Source of the DNA: Prevotellaceae bacterium | GTDB lineage: Bacteria > Bacteroidota > Bacteroidia > Bacteroidales > Paludibacteraceae | DNA length: 6,832 nucleotides | NCBI GenBank assembly: GCA_031255055.1 | Contig: JAIRTG010000120.1 | Coordinates: 1 to 6,832, forward strand | Direction: 5' to 3' | Shown here: in pieces, positions 1-6,372 of the stretch | How positions within the stretch are numbered: position 1 is the first letter of the stretch | Layout of the letters: each line of letters opens with the position of its first letter | The notes under the pieces: generated by a model | Told to the model about the DNA's origin: nothing | Databases searched by the model: none | Seen by the model: the letters and a program-made list of their open reading frames with translations, nothing else | Made by a program: the position numbers and the translations under genes

Positions 1-105
1 ATCACTTTCATATAACTACCCTGTAACTATCTGCTATGAACAGTATTTGCATGGCTGCGCCGAGAGTTATTCTTTTTTTTTGCACTTGACAAAATATAGA
101 GGGGG

Positions 106-154
106 ACTAATCACTAATCACTAATCACTAATCACTAATCACTAATCACTAATC
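106..154 (+). repeat. Heptamer tandem array, 7 x ACTAATC
   Basis: Seven perfect, uninterrupted copies of ACTAATC, followed by a partial ACTA. They sit between a G5 run and the hairpin core of the left repeat element. The corresponding array in the right copy has only three units, so copy number has changed since the two copies diverged. Replication slippage is the likely cause. The flanks on both sides are preserved, so the array is a built-in part of the element. Confidence 0.97.
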
Positions 155-180
155 ACTATAAACACTGTCTTTCGGGGCGT

Positions 181-199
181 TGCGGGGCAGAGCCCCGCA
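181..199. repeat. G/C-rich hairpin in left repeat copy, loop AGA
   Basis: TGCGGGGC and GCCCCGCA form a perfect 8-bp stem around the three-base loop AGA. The right copy (6689-6707) has the identical stem with a loop that reads ACC in the same orientation. The two loop changes are two of only three differences in the 99-bp core. There is no T-tract immediately after it on either strand, so it is not a typical intrinsic terminator. Confidence 0.85.
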
Positions 200-216
200 G
201 AGGGGGTAGCGGAAGA

Positions 217-227
217 CGCCGTAGGCG
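217..227. repeat. Small hairpin CGCC-GTA-GGCG in left repeat copy
   Basis: A 4-bp G/C stem closes a three-base loop. It is conserved exactly in the right copy at 6661-6671. It is short, and on its own would not be significant. It is listed because it lies between two stronger hairpins in both copies. Confidence 0.5.
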
Positions 228-237
228 GCTGAAGCGA

Positions 238-253
238 GGGGGAGACTTCCCCC
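238..253. repeat. Hairpin GGGGGA-GACT-TCCCCC in left repeat copy
   Basis: A perfect 6-bp stem with a four-base loop, conserved exactly at 6635-6650 in the right copy. In the left copy the C-run extends to eight bases (249-256), while the right copy has five. In the direction of gcvT transcription this is the first hairpin of the core met after the purine tract. Confidence 0.8.
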
Positions 254-261
254 CCCTAATG

Positions 262-289
262 CTCTTTCTCTTTTTCTTTCTCTTTCTTC
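262..289 (+). repeat. Polypyrimidine tract with mirror symmetry
   Basis: Twenty-eight consecutive pyrimidines (polypurine on the minus strand). TCTTTCTC-type arms at 263-270 and 280-287 are mirror images around a nine-base centre. Perfect purine/pyrimidine mirror repeats can form intramolecular triplexes. The right copy has a shorter tract (purines 6608-6626), so the length is not conserved. No function is inferred. Confidence 0.6.
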
Positions 290-291
290 AA

Positions 292-337
292 GGAAGATGC
301 CTACGATGGGATGTAGCGAGGGGAAACTTCTCCTACC
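292..337 (-). repeat. Degenerate partial duplication of the repeat core
   Basis: This stretch resembles 211-253 of the main element. Shared in order are GGAAGA, a pyrimidine, GCC, then AGCGAGGGG, then a purine-rich spacer, ACTTC and CC. It also keeps the G-run hairpin: AGGGGA at 319-324 can pair with TTCTCCT-type bases at 329-334 with one G-T wobble. The middle is poorly conserved. It is read as an old tandem or nested fragment of the same family. No counterpart lies beside the right copy. Confidence 0.5.
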
Positions 338-406
338 CGAATGTCTTTTATCAATCTTCCTCAATGGGAAGGGGGAAGCTGACGTTTTCCCGAAAATTGA
401 CGCCAC

Positions 407-444
407 AAAAAAAGAGGGATGAAACGTAAAGTCCCTTCCCTCTT
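407..444 (-). terminator. Rho-independent terminator of gcvT
   Basis: On the minus strand an 8-bp perfect stem, AAGAGGGA with TCCCTCTT, runs straight into a T-run (seven A's at 407-413 on the plus strand, two of them in the stem). It lies 30 nt after the gcvT stop codon and points in the direction of gcvT transcription. The loop is long at about 17 nt, so the hairpin is slightly less compact than usual. Confidence 0.85.
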
Positions 445-474
445 ATATCAAAAAAACAGACGATGCCAACACCG

Positions 475-1545
475 TCATTTCTTTAATTGGGCTGCGATGT
501 GTTTGTTGCGGATGTTGACAAAAATTCGCTTTTCGCCTTTTTCGTATCCGGTTTTTACGTAACCCATGCCTATACCTGTTTTCGTCCCGGGCAGGATGGT
601 TCCCGATGTTACATGGCCGATGACCTCTCCTGCTTCATCCACAATTTCGTAACCGTGACGGGGAATCCCTTTTTCGAGTAAATCGAACCGTATTAGTCTG
701 CGGGATGTGCCTTCCGTTTTTTGCTTTTCGAGCAAGGGACGGTCGATGAAATGTTTCCCTTCGGGGAATTTTGTTATCCATCCCAAACCTGCTTCTATCG
801 GTGAAGTGGTATCGTCGATGTCGTTTCCGTAGAGGCAAAAGGCTTTTTCGAGGCGAAGGGTGTCGCGTGCTCCCAATCCGACCGGTTTTAATCCGAATGC
901 TTTGCCTGCTTCAAATAGTGCGTCCCAGATTTTTATGCCGTCTTCGGGATAAAAATAGAGTTCAAATCCTCCCGCTCCGGTGTATCCCGTATTCGACAGA
1001 ATAATTTCTTTGACACCGGCGAAATCGCCTACTTTGAAATTGTAGTAGGGAATGTCGTAAAGGTTGACGGAGGTCAGCGTTTGAAGCATTTCGGTGGCTT
1101 TCGGGCCTTGTATGGCTAACTGAGCGGTGTTGTCGGATGAGTTTTGTAATTCGGCGCCTTCGGTGTTGTTTTTTACGCACCAGTCCCAGTCTTTCTGCGT
1201 GTTGGCCGCATTCACAACCAGGAGGTATTTCTCCGGCTCAAAACAGTAGACGAGAAAATCGTCGACAATACCGCCTTTCCCATTCGGAAAGCAACTGTAT
1301 TGTACTTTTCCGGGAGATAGCACGGCTACGTTGTTGGATGTTATTTTTTGAAGATATGGAAGCGCGTTCGGGCCTTTTACCCAAAATTCGCCCATGTGCG
1401 AAACATCAAAGACGCCGACCGCGTTTCTGACAGTCAAATGTTCGTCGATTATTCCGCTGTATTCTATCGGCATGTTGTATCCGGCAAATTCGTGCATTTT
1501 TGCGCCCAGCGCAATGTGGATGTTTGTAAAAGCTGTAGTTTTCAT
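475..1545 (-). CDS. gcvT: Aminomethyltransferase, T-protein of the glycine cleavage system
   Basis: GcvT takes the aminomethyl group carried on lipoyl-GcvH and, with tetrahydrofolate, releases ammonia and forms 5,10-methylene-THF in the cytoplasm. The 356-residue product shows the family pattern from the first residues: HIALGAKMHEFAGYNMPI near residues 10-27, GVFDVSHMGEF at 44-54, GGIVDDFLVY at 91-100 (the conserved folate-site aspartate is D95 or D96), VNAAN at 111-115, GYTGAGGFELYF at 187-198, GLGARDTLRLE at 223-233, SPIEAGLGW at 248-256 and a C-terminal VTSG(T)/KTGIGMGYV segment. The start at 1545 gives the usual GcvT N-terminus. The C-terminus stops at AAQLKK, a few residues earlier than I expect for the family, but no catalytic part is missing. 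It lies 45 nt after pepT with no obvious promoter between them, so co-transcription with pepT is likely. No gcvH or gcvP is in the window. Confidence 0.97.
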   Translation of the reverse strand: MKTTAFTNIHIALGAKMHEFAGYNMPIEYSGIIDEHLTVRNAVGVFDVSHMGEFWVKGPNALPYLQKITSNNVAVLSPGKVQYSCFPNGKGGIVDDFLVYCFEPEKYLLVVNAANTQKDWDWCVKNNTEGAELQNSSDNTAQLAIQGPKATEMLQTLTSVNLYDIPYYNFKVGDFAGVKEIILSNTGYTGAGGFELYFYPEDGIKIWDALFEAGKAFGLKPVGLGARDTLRLEKAFCLYGNDIDDTTSPIEAGLGWITKFPEGKHFIDRPLLEKQKTEGTSRRLIRFDLLEKGIPRHGYEIVDEAGEVIGHVTSGTILPGTKTGIGMGYVKTGYEKGEKRIFVNIRNKHIAAQLKK

Positions 1546-1590
1546 GTGGTGATATTATTAATATGTGTATTATCGGATTGAACGACGGAT

Positions 1591-2817
1591 TTATTTTTTA
1601 GCCGATTTTTCTATGATTTTTACAATCAATCGCATCGCTTTTTCCATCGAGGGAATGGGCAGGTATTCAAAACGGCCATGAAAGTTGTGTCCTCCCGCAA
1701 AGATGTTGGGACAGGGTAGCCCTTCAAACGAAAGACGAGCGCCGTCTGTCCCGCCGCGAATGGGTTTAATGTTGGGCGTTATGCCGATTTCTTTCATTGA
1801 TTCTTCCGCCAAGTCAACGACGTGCATCACGGGTTCTACTTTTTCGCGCATGTTGTAGTATTGGTCGCGGATTTCGATAACCGCCGAACCTTCTCCGAAT
1901 TCGGCATTTATTTTATTGGTAAGATGCTGCATTTCTTTTTTGCGGCGTTCAAAGCGGTCGCGGTCGTGGTCGCGGATAATGTAACTCAATACCGATTCTT
2001 CGACCGTTCCCGACATGCTTACCAGATGGTAGAATCCTTCGTAACCTTCGGTATGCTCGGGCGTTTCGTGGCGGGGAAGCATGTTCGCGTATTGGAAAGC
2101 AATGCGCATGGAATTGATCATTTTATGTTTCGCATAGCCCGGATGGACGTTCAATCCTTTGAATGTGACTTTGGCGCCCGCAGCATTGAAGTTTTCATAT
2201 TCTAATTCGCCTATTTCGCTGCCGTCAATCGTATATCCCCATTCGGCGCCGAATTTTTTTACGTCAAAATGGTCGGCCCCCTGCCCTATCTCTTCGTCGG
2301 GAGTGAATGCTATGCGGATTTTTCCGTGTTTAATTTCGGGATGCGCAATCAGGTATTCCATCGCCGTTACAATCTCGGCAATTCCGGCTTTATCGTCGGC
2401 GCCTAAAAGAGTGGTGCCGTCGGTCACAATGATGTCCTGACCTTTGTATTTTAATATTTCGGGATATGTGTCGGGCGATAATACGATGACTTGTTCTTCA
2501 TTAAGCAAAATATCTTCGCCGTTGTAGTTTTTAACAATCCGGGCTTTGATATTTTTACCGCTCATGTCGGGACTCGTATCTATGTGGGCTATGAATCCGA
2601 TGACTGGTACCTCTTTATCAATGTTTGCAGGCAGCGTTGCCATGATGTAGCCGTTCTTGTCGAGCGAAACGTCTTCTAATCCGATCGATTTCAGTTCTTC
2701 GGCAAGGTGTTTTGCGAAAACCATCTGACCCGGCGTACTCGGAGTCATATTTGTTGTTTCGTCGGAAGCTGTCGAATAGCTTACGTAGTCTAAAAAGCGT
2801 TCGGTTATGTTTTTCAT
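1591..2817 (-). CDS. pepT: Peptidase T (tripeptide aminopeptidase, M20 zinc family)
   Basis: A cytoplasmic di-zinc aminopeptidase that removes the N-terminal residue from tripeptides. The 408-residue length matches PepT. Visible M20 residues are H78 and D80 in AHIDTSPD, the bridging aspartate in GADDKAG (D142 by offset from E. coli PepT), the catalytic/metal pair E175-E176 in FTPDEEIG, D198 in YTIDGSE, and H380 in AGGHNFHGRFE. H225 in NVHPG begins the dimerisation/lid domain, and RGGTDGA at 354-360 is the substrate-binding loop typical of PepT. These separate it from DapE and ArgE relatives. No Shine-Dalgarno sequence precedes the start; the leader is A/T-rich, as is common in Bacteroidetes. 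A TAnnTTTG promoter lies about 45 bp upstream. gcvT follows downstream on the same strand. Confidence 0.97.
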   Translation of the reverse strand: MKNITERFLDYVSYSTASDETTNMTPSTPGQMVFAKHLAEELKSIGLEDVSLDKNGYIMATLPANIDKEVPVIGFIAHIDTSPDMSGKNIKARIVKNYNGEDILLNEEQVIVLSPDTYPEILKYKGQDIIVTDGTTLLGADDKAGIAEIVTAMEYLIAHPEIKHGKIRIAFTPDEEIGQGADHFDVKKFGAEWGYTIDGSEIGELEYENFNAAGAKVTFKGLNVHPGYAKHKMINSMRIAFQYANMLPRHETPEHTEGYEGFYHLVSMSGTVEESVLSYIIRDHDRDRFERRKKEMQHLTNKINAEFGEGSAVIEIRDQYYNMREKVEPVMHVVDLAEESMKEIGITPNIKPIRGGTDGARLSFEGLPCPNIFAGGHNFHGRFEYLPIPSMEKAMRLIVKIIEKSAKK

Positions 2818-2862
2818 AATAGATAATAATGTGTTTGGTTATGATTTTAATTTTATCGCCGG

Positions 2863-2889
2863 CAAAAGTAAGGATTTTAAATCGGTCAA
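2863..2889 (-). promoter_or_regulatory. Bacteroidetes-type promoter for pepT-gcvT
   Basis: On the minus strand, TACTTTTG (plus-strand 2863-2870) matches the TAnnTTTG -7 element of the Bacteroidetes primary sigma factor. A TTG lies 16 nt upstream (2887-2889), slightly closer than the usual ~19 nt. Transcription would start roughly 35-45 nt before the pepT ATG. This suggests pepT-gcvT can be expressed independently of prmC. Confidence 0.6.
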
Positions 2890-2916
2890 GCATACTTTTT
2901 AATGAGTATTATAAAA

Positions 2917-3762
2917 TTAGTGAAAGCGCTGGGCTTTTATCATGCGGTCGTTTCCCGACATGTCTTTTCGCAGTTCTACCTGCCGAAAATGCAATGATTG
3001 GAGTAGTTTCACAACCCTTTCTCCCGCGTCCCGGTGTATTTCAAAATAGACGCATCCCTTTTCATTTAGATGACTGCGGGCAAATAGTGCGATTTGTCGG
3101 TAAAACAATAAATCGTCTCCGTCGGGGACAAAAAGCGCGATATGAGGCTCATAATCGAGCACGGTTGTGTCCATGTCGCGTTTTTCGCTGTCGCGGATAT
3201 AAGGCGGATTGCTCACAATGATGTCCCATTTTTTGTCGATTAGCGGCGCTTGCAGTATGTCGATTCGGTGGAATGAAATAGCTGTTTTGTTCCGCTTGGC
3301 GTTCTGCTTGGCGACGCCGATGGCCGGTTCCGAAATGTCAAAGGCATCTACAGCGGCATTTCTAAACAAATGTTTCAACGTGACGGCAATAGCCCCGCTC
3401 CCAACGCCAATATCCAAAAAGTTGAACGCCGCCGCCGGATGATAATCCGATGCAATCCATTCGACAAGCTCTTCGGTTTCGGGTCTGGGAATCAGCACAT
3501 TTTCATCCACGTAGAATCGCAGTCCGTAAAAATCCGTCTCGCCCAGCAGGTACTGTATCGGAAATTTATTTTTCAGTTTATCGACAAAAGCATCCGCAAT
3601 GTTTCGTTGATTCGGCGAAAAAATTATATTTTTGTTTAACACCATTTCGGAAAACGACAACCCCGTTATTTTTTCTACAATTAAATATGAAAAATCACGT
3701 ACTTCATTTTCGGAATAAAACGGCTTGAGATGGCTGCGTATATGTTTAAAAAAAATTTTCAT
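2917..3762 (-). CDS. prmC: Release factor glutamine N5-methyltransferase
   Basis: PrmC (formerly HemK) uses S-adenosylmethionine to methylate the glutamine of the GGQ motif in release factors RF1 and RF2, which speeds translation termination. The 281-residue length is typical. An N-terminal helical release-factor-binding domain (about 1-75) ends in the conserved PIQYLLGETDFYG (68-80). This is followed by VLIPRPETEELVEW (89-102), the SAM-binding motif FLDIGVGSGAIAV (115-127), and the catalytic substrate-glutamine motif NPPYI at 185-189. The NPPY plus IPRPETE combination distinguishes it from other N-methyltransferases such as PrmB. The start at 3762 leaves a very short leader behind a candidate promoter. 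It is divergent from ribD and is followed after 99 bp by pepT, which has its own promoter. Confidence 0.96.
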   Translation of the reverse strand: MKIFFKHIRSHLKPFYSENEVRDFSYLIVEKITGLSFSEMVLNKNIIFSPNQRNIADAFVDKLKNKFPIQYLLGETDFYGLRFYVDENVLIPRPETEELVEWIASDYHPAAAFNFLDIGVGSGAIAVTLKHLFRNAAVDAFDISEPAIGVAKQNAKRNKTAISFHRIDILQAPLIDKKWDIIVSNPPYIRDSEKRDMDTTVLDYEPHIALFVPDGDDLLFYRQIALFARSHLNEKGCVYFEIHRDAGERVVKLLQSLHFRQVELRKDMSGNDRMIKAQRFH

Positions 3763-3770
3763 CAGGGGTG

Positions 3771-3802
3771 CAAAGATATAAAATTATGCCGCCGGGCAGC
3801 AA
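3771..3802 (-). promoter_or_regulatory. Bacteroidetes-type promoter for prmC
   Basis: Minus-strand TATCTTTG (plus-strand 3771-3778) is a full match to TAnnTTTG. A TTG lies 21 nt upstream (3800-3802), within the range seen in this phylum. The -7 box ends only 8 nt before the prmC start codon, so the transcript would be leaderless or nearly so. Confidence 0.6.
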
Positions 3803-3829
3803 GGCGCTCCAACCAAATTTCCGGTACCT

Positions 3830-4936
3830 ATGAACAATGACACACTGTATATGAAGCGTTGCCTGCAACTGGCAAAATGCGGTGAATACTACACAGCGCC
3901 GAATCCGATGGTAGGCGCGGCGCTGGTGTACGACGGTAAGATTATCGGCGAAGGATTTCACCGACGGTATGGGGGCGCACATGCCGAGCCAAATGCCATC
4001 CGTTCGGTGAAAGAGCCGTCTTTATTGGAAAAATCGACCCTCTATGTCAATCTGGAACCCTGTTCGCACTATGGGAAAACGCCCCCCTGTGCCGATTTAA
4101 TCGTTTCAAAGCAAATTCCGCGCGTCGTAATCGGCTCATCTGACCCCAATCCGAAAGTAGCCGGAAAAGGTATCGAAATATTGACGAATGCAGGTATTGA
4201 AGTGACTGTCGGTGTGATGGAGGATGCGTGTCGTATGCTGAACAAGCGTTTCTTTACCTACTTCTTACAAAAAAGGCCGTACGTTTTTCTGAAATGGGCA
4301 CAGACATACGATGCTTTTATCGACAAAAAGCGCCAATCGGTCGAAAACGGTAAGGCGCTACTCATATCGAATGACGTGACGGCACAGCTTACGCATAAAA
4401 TGCGTGCCGAAAATCAGGCGATAATGGTGGGAACGCAGACAATAGCGCTTGACAACCCGCATCTGACATTAAGAAACTGGAGGGGGCGAAACCCTGTCAG
4501 GATTGCAATTGACAGAAGGCTGAGAATAAACAGGGAGTTTAATATCTTTGATGGAAAAACGCCGACAGTCCTGTTTACCGAAAAAGAACATCCGCCGAAA
4601 AAAAATGTGGCTAAAAAAAATGTGGAATATATAAAAATTGATTTCAACGAAAAATTAATTGAAAATATGCTGAATATGTGCTACAAGAAGAATATTCAAT
4701 CTGTTTTAGTTGAAGGGGGCGCCCAACTGCTGAACACTTTCATTGCTTCCGGACTGTGGGATGAAGCAAATGTGGAGGTCGGCCATACGGCAATCGGCAA
4801 CGGCGTGCAAGCGCCTGCATTTTCGGATGTGCCCGACATTGTCAAAACGTATGGCGGAAATAAATGGCTACATTATAAGAACAAACACAAGCAGCCCGTT
4901 TCCGCAGAAAATATTGAGAATGTATCTAATGTTTAA
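3830..4936 (+). CDS. ribD: Bifunctional riboflavin biosynthesis deaminase/reductase
   Basis: RibD performs two successive steps on the GTP-derived pyrimidine in riboflavin synthesis: zinc-dependent deamination of the pyrimidine ring, then NADPH-dependent reduction of the ribosyl side chain. The 368 residues match the bifunctional form. The deaminase domain (about 1-145) has PNPMVGAALV, H51-A52-E53 (zinc ligand and proton-shuttle glutamate) and P77-C78 with C87 in PCSHYGKTPPC as the other zinc ligands. The reductase domain (about 150-355) shows KWAQTYDAFID, AIMVGTQTIALDNPHLTLRN, PVRIAIDR and VLVEGGAQLLNTF (283-295). The usual Asp-Gly of the first reductase motif reads Asp-Ala here. The start at 3830 matches the family N-terminus; a second Met at codon 8 is possible. 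The gene is divergent from prmC, and cls follows after 11 nt, so the two probably share a transcript. Confidence 0.96.
   Translation: MNNDTLYMKRCLQLAKCGEYYTAPNPMVGAALVYDGKIIGEGFHRRYGGAHAEPNAIRSVKEPSLLEKSTLYVNLEPCSHYGKTPPCADLIVSKQIPRVVIGSSDPNPKVAGKGIEILTNAGIEVTVGVMEDACRMLNKRFFTYFLQKRPYVFLKWAQTYDAFIDKKRQSVENGKALLISNDVTAQLTHKMRAENQAIMVGTQTIALDNPHLTLRNWRGRNPVRIAIDRRLRINREFNIFDGKTPTVLFTEKEHPPKKNVAKKNVEYIKIDFNEKLIENMLNMCYKKNIQSVLVEGGAQLLNTFIASGLWDEANVEVGHTAIGNGVQAPAFSDVPDIVKTYGGNKWLHYKNKHKQPVSAENIENVSNV
4598..4625 (+). repeat. In-frame direct repeat with two A8 runs inside ribD
   Basis: The 13-mer AAAAAAAATGTGG occurs at 4598-4610 and again at 4613-4625, fifteen bases apart. It encodes KKNVA then KKNVE in the linker part of the RibD reductase domain. 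The 15-base period keeps the reading frame if one unit is gained or lost, whereas slippage within either A8 run would break it. Confidence 0.9.
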
Positions 4937-4947
4937 ACCGACTTCTT

Positions 4948-6372
4948 ATGCATCCTGTTGTAGAATTATTGCTGATACTCTTTTATTTTTATGTTATCAT
5001 CTCCATCATCCTGGTTATTTTACTCGAAAACCGTTATCCGACAAAATCCTTAGCGTGGATCATCGTACTGCTGTTTGTTCCTGTTGTCGGACTGATTTTT
5101 TACCTCTTTCTGGGACAAAATTTCCGCAAAGAAAAAATCATTTCTAAAAAAAGTATTCGTCGCGTCACCAATCATCCTGTGGCTTCGTTTGACCTCAGCA
5201 GGCTCAACACTTCGCACATGGACAACAATCAGTTGAACATCCTAAAACTTTTGTATAACAATTCGGAGTCGGCCGGCTATGCCTACAATAAAATAGACAT
5301 CTATGCCGACGGCGAAAGCACCTATGACGCGCTGTTTGAAGCAATACGTTCGGCAAAAGACCACATCCACATCGAATTTTTCATTGTAAACGACGACCGT
5401 ATTTCAAACCAGTTGAGAGAACTGCTGATCGAAAAAGCCAGAGAAGGCGTACGTGTACGGATGATTTATGATTTTTGGGGAAGTTTCAACCTGTCGAAAA
5501 AATACATCAAATCGTTGAAAAAAGCAGGCGTATATCTGAATGCATTTCTGCCGATGCGCCTGCGGCTATCAAGAAGCAGGGTGAACTACCGCAACCATCG
5601 CAAAATTGTGGTTGTTGACGGCATCATCGGATTTACAGGCGGACTGAACATTGCCGACAGATACCGATATGGCAACAAGCTGGGAAAATGGCGCGATACT
5701 TTTGTACGGATAGAAGGTTCGGCAGTGCACGGGCTTCAAATGCTTTTTTTGATTGACTGGTATTTTGTCGAGCGGAAGTTGATTAAGGAAGAGAAGTATT
5801 ATCCGGCGCCGAAAATTTTCTCGGAGAACCTTATACAGATTGTTCCGAGCGGCCCCGACACCGATCATCCGTCGATCATGCAGGGGATTGTATCAGCGAT
5901 CATGTCGGCGACGCAATACGTGTATATCCACACTCCTTATTACGTGCCGAGCGAAATCCTTGACGAGTGCATCAAGATGTCCGCTTTGAGCAACGTTGAC
6001 GTCCGGTTGATGATTCCCCAAAAATCGGATTCGCGCATGACCGACGCCTGTACACATAGCTATCTGAAAAGCATCATGGAATCGGGCGTTCGTATTTTTC
6101 AATACAAAGGCGGATTTCTGCACAGCAAGGCCATTGTGATTGACGACTTTATTTCAATCATCGGTTCGACGAACCTGGACGAACGCAGTTTCAAACAAAA
6201 TTTTGAAGTGAACGCCTTTATCTACGAAAAAACTTCGGCCTTACACCTGAAGAAACTGTTTCTACAGGATTTGGAAGTTTGCGAAGAAATTTCGTTAACA
6301 GCCTGGAGTCAACGAAGCAAATGGCAAAGATTGAAAGAATCGCTGGCACGGTTATTCAGTCCTTTGATGTAA
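4948..6372 (+). CDS. cls: Cardiolipin synthase (phospholipase D superfamily)
   Basis: A membrane enzyme that makes cardiolipin by joining phosphatidyl groups, typically from two phosphatidylglycerols. The 474-residue length is typical for bacterial Cls. Two hydrophobic N-terminal segments (about 5-26 and 35-56) form the membrane anchor (PLDc_N-like), followed by a basic stretch. Two PLD catalytic HKD motifs are intact: H217-x-K219-x4-D224 in NHRKIVVVDG followed by GFTGGLNIADRY, and H392-x-K394-x4-D399 in LHSKAIVIDD followed by GSTNLDERSF. Two motifs plus the anchor favour cardiolipin synthase over secreted phospholipase D or a PLD nuclease. ClsA and ClsB subtypes cannot be separated with certainty, but the membrane segments favour a ClsA-like form. 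It begins 11 nt after the ribD stop, has no clear Shine-Dalgarno sequence, and ends 98 bp before tRNA-Pro. Confidence 0.95.
   Translation: MHPVVELLLILFYFYVIISIILVILLENRYPTKSLAWIIVLLFVPVVGLIFYLFLGQNFRKEKIISKKSIRRVTNHPVASFDLSRLNTSHMDNNQLNILKLLYNNSESAGYAYNKIDIYADGESTYDALFEAIRSAKDHIHIEFFIVNDDRISNQLRELLIEKAREGVRVRMIYDFWGSFNLSKKYIKSLKKAGVYLNAFLPMRLRLSRSRVNYRNHRKIVVVDGIIGFTGGLNIADRYRYGNKLGKWRDTFVRIEGSAVHGLQMLFLIDWYFVERKLIKEEKYYPAPKIFSENLIQIVPSGPDTDHPSIMQGIVSAIMSATQYVYIHTPYYVPSEILDECIKMSALSNVDVRLMIPQKSDSRMTDACTHSYLKSIMESGVRIFQYKGGFLHSKAIVIDDFISIIGSTNLDERSFKQNFEVNAFIYEKTSALHLKKLFLQDLEVCEEISLTAWSQRSKWQRLKESLARLFSPLM

Larger units (their letters stand above)
49..297 (-). repeat. Left copy of a dispersed inverted repeat element (249 bp)
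   Basis: Reverse-complement partner of 6598-6810. In plus-strand order it contains a GCATGGCTGCGC end (49-60), a T9 run (73-81), TTGACAAAATATAG, a G5 run (101-105), seven ACTAATC units (106-154), a core with three hairpins (155-253), a polypyrimidine tract (262-289) and a GGAAGA end. The 99-bp core 155-253 differs from the partner at only three bases by my hand alignment. The 49-105 segment differs at two bases plus one single-base length change. The tract at 254-291 is much less conserved. The strand is given as minus because the element follows gcvT in that direction. It carries no transposase and no recognisable domain. It could be a REP/MITE-like element or a structured 3' RNA, and the family is not recognised. 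Confidence 0.9.
1..474. other. Gene-free region beyond gcvT holding a repeat element and a terminator
   Basis: No convincing protein-coding gene is visible here. Bases 1-48 are A/T-rich with nothing recognisable. Bases 49-297 are the left copy of a dispersed element whose inverted partner lies at 6598-6810. Bases 292-337 resemble part of the element again in degenerate form. Bases 366-391 contain further G-run/C-run hairpin potential (GGGAA at 373-377 with TTCCC at 387-391). Bases 407-444 form the gcvT terminator. An 85-codon open frame on the minus strand (149-406) runs through all of this. Its sequence is low-complexity and is dictated by the repeat, so it is not called as a gene. Confidence 0.7.

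Noticed and set aside
106..154. CRISPR array
   Set aside because: The unit is a 7-bp head-to-tail tandem repeat without spacers, and no cas genes are nearby.
86..160. Inward sigma-70-like promoter (TTGACA followed by TATAAA) in the left repeat
   Set aside because: The spacing spans the whole heptamer array (about 65 bp) and varies between copies, and this phylum uses a different consensus. The opposite strand TATATTTTG misses TAnnTTTG by one spacer base.
174..242. G-quadruplex from four G-runs in the left repeat
   Set aside because: Loops between runs reach about 14 and 31 bases, and the runs are already committed to well-matched hairpins.
49..297. Integron attC-like recombination site
   Set aside because: The position after genes and the hairpins are suggestive, but no GTTRRRY-type core pair is visible and the neighbouring genes are not cassettes.
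149..406. 85-codon minus-strand open frame through the left repeat and its flank
   Set aside because: Its C-terminal part matches the frame ending at 6739 only because the DNA repeat is nearly identical. It is low-complexity, has no recognisable domain, crosses the gcvT terminator's downstream region and ends in the heptamer array. It is better explained as repeat DNA.
2892..2909. Terminator for prmC (ATACT/AGTAT hairpin)
   Set aside because: Only a 5-bp A/T-rich stem with no T-tract in the transcription direction.
4414..4647. Minus-strand frame with a lipoprotein-like N-terminus (FFFGGCSF)
   Set aside because: It lies wholly antisense to ribD. The hydrophobic residues come from reading the complement of lysine-rich AAA codons. 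No promoter or neighbour supports it.
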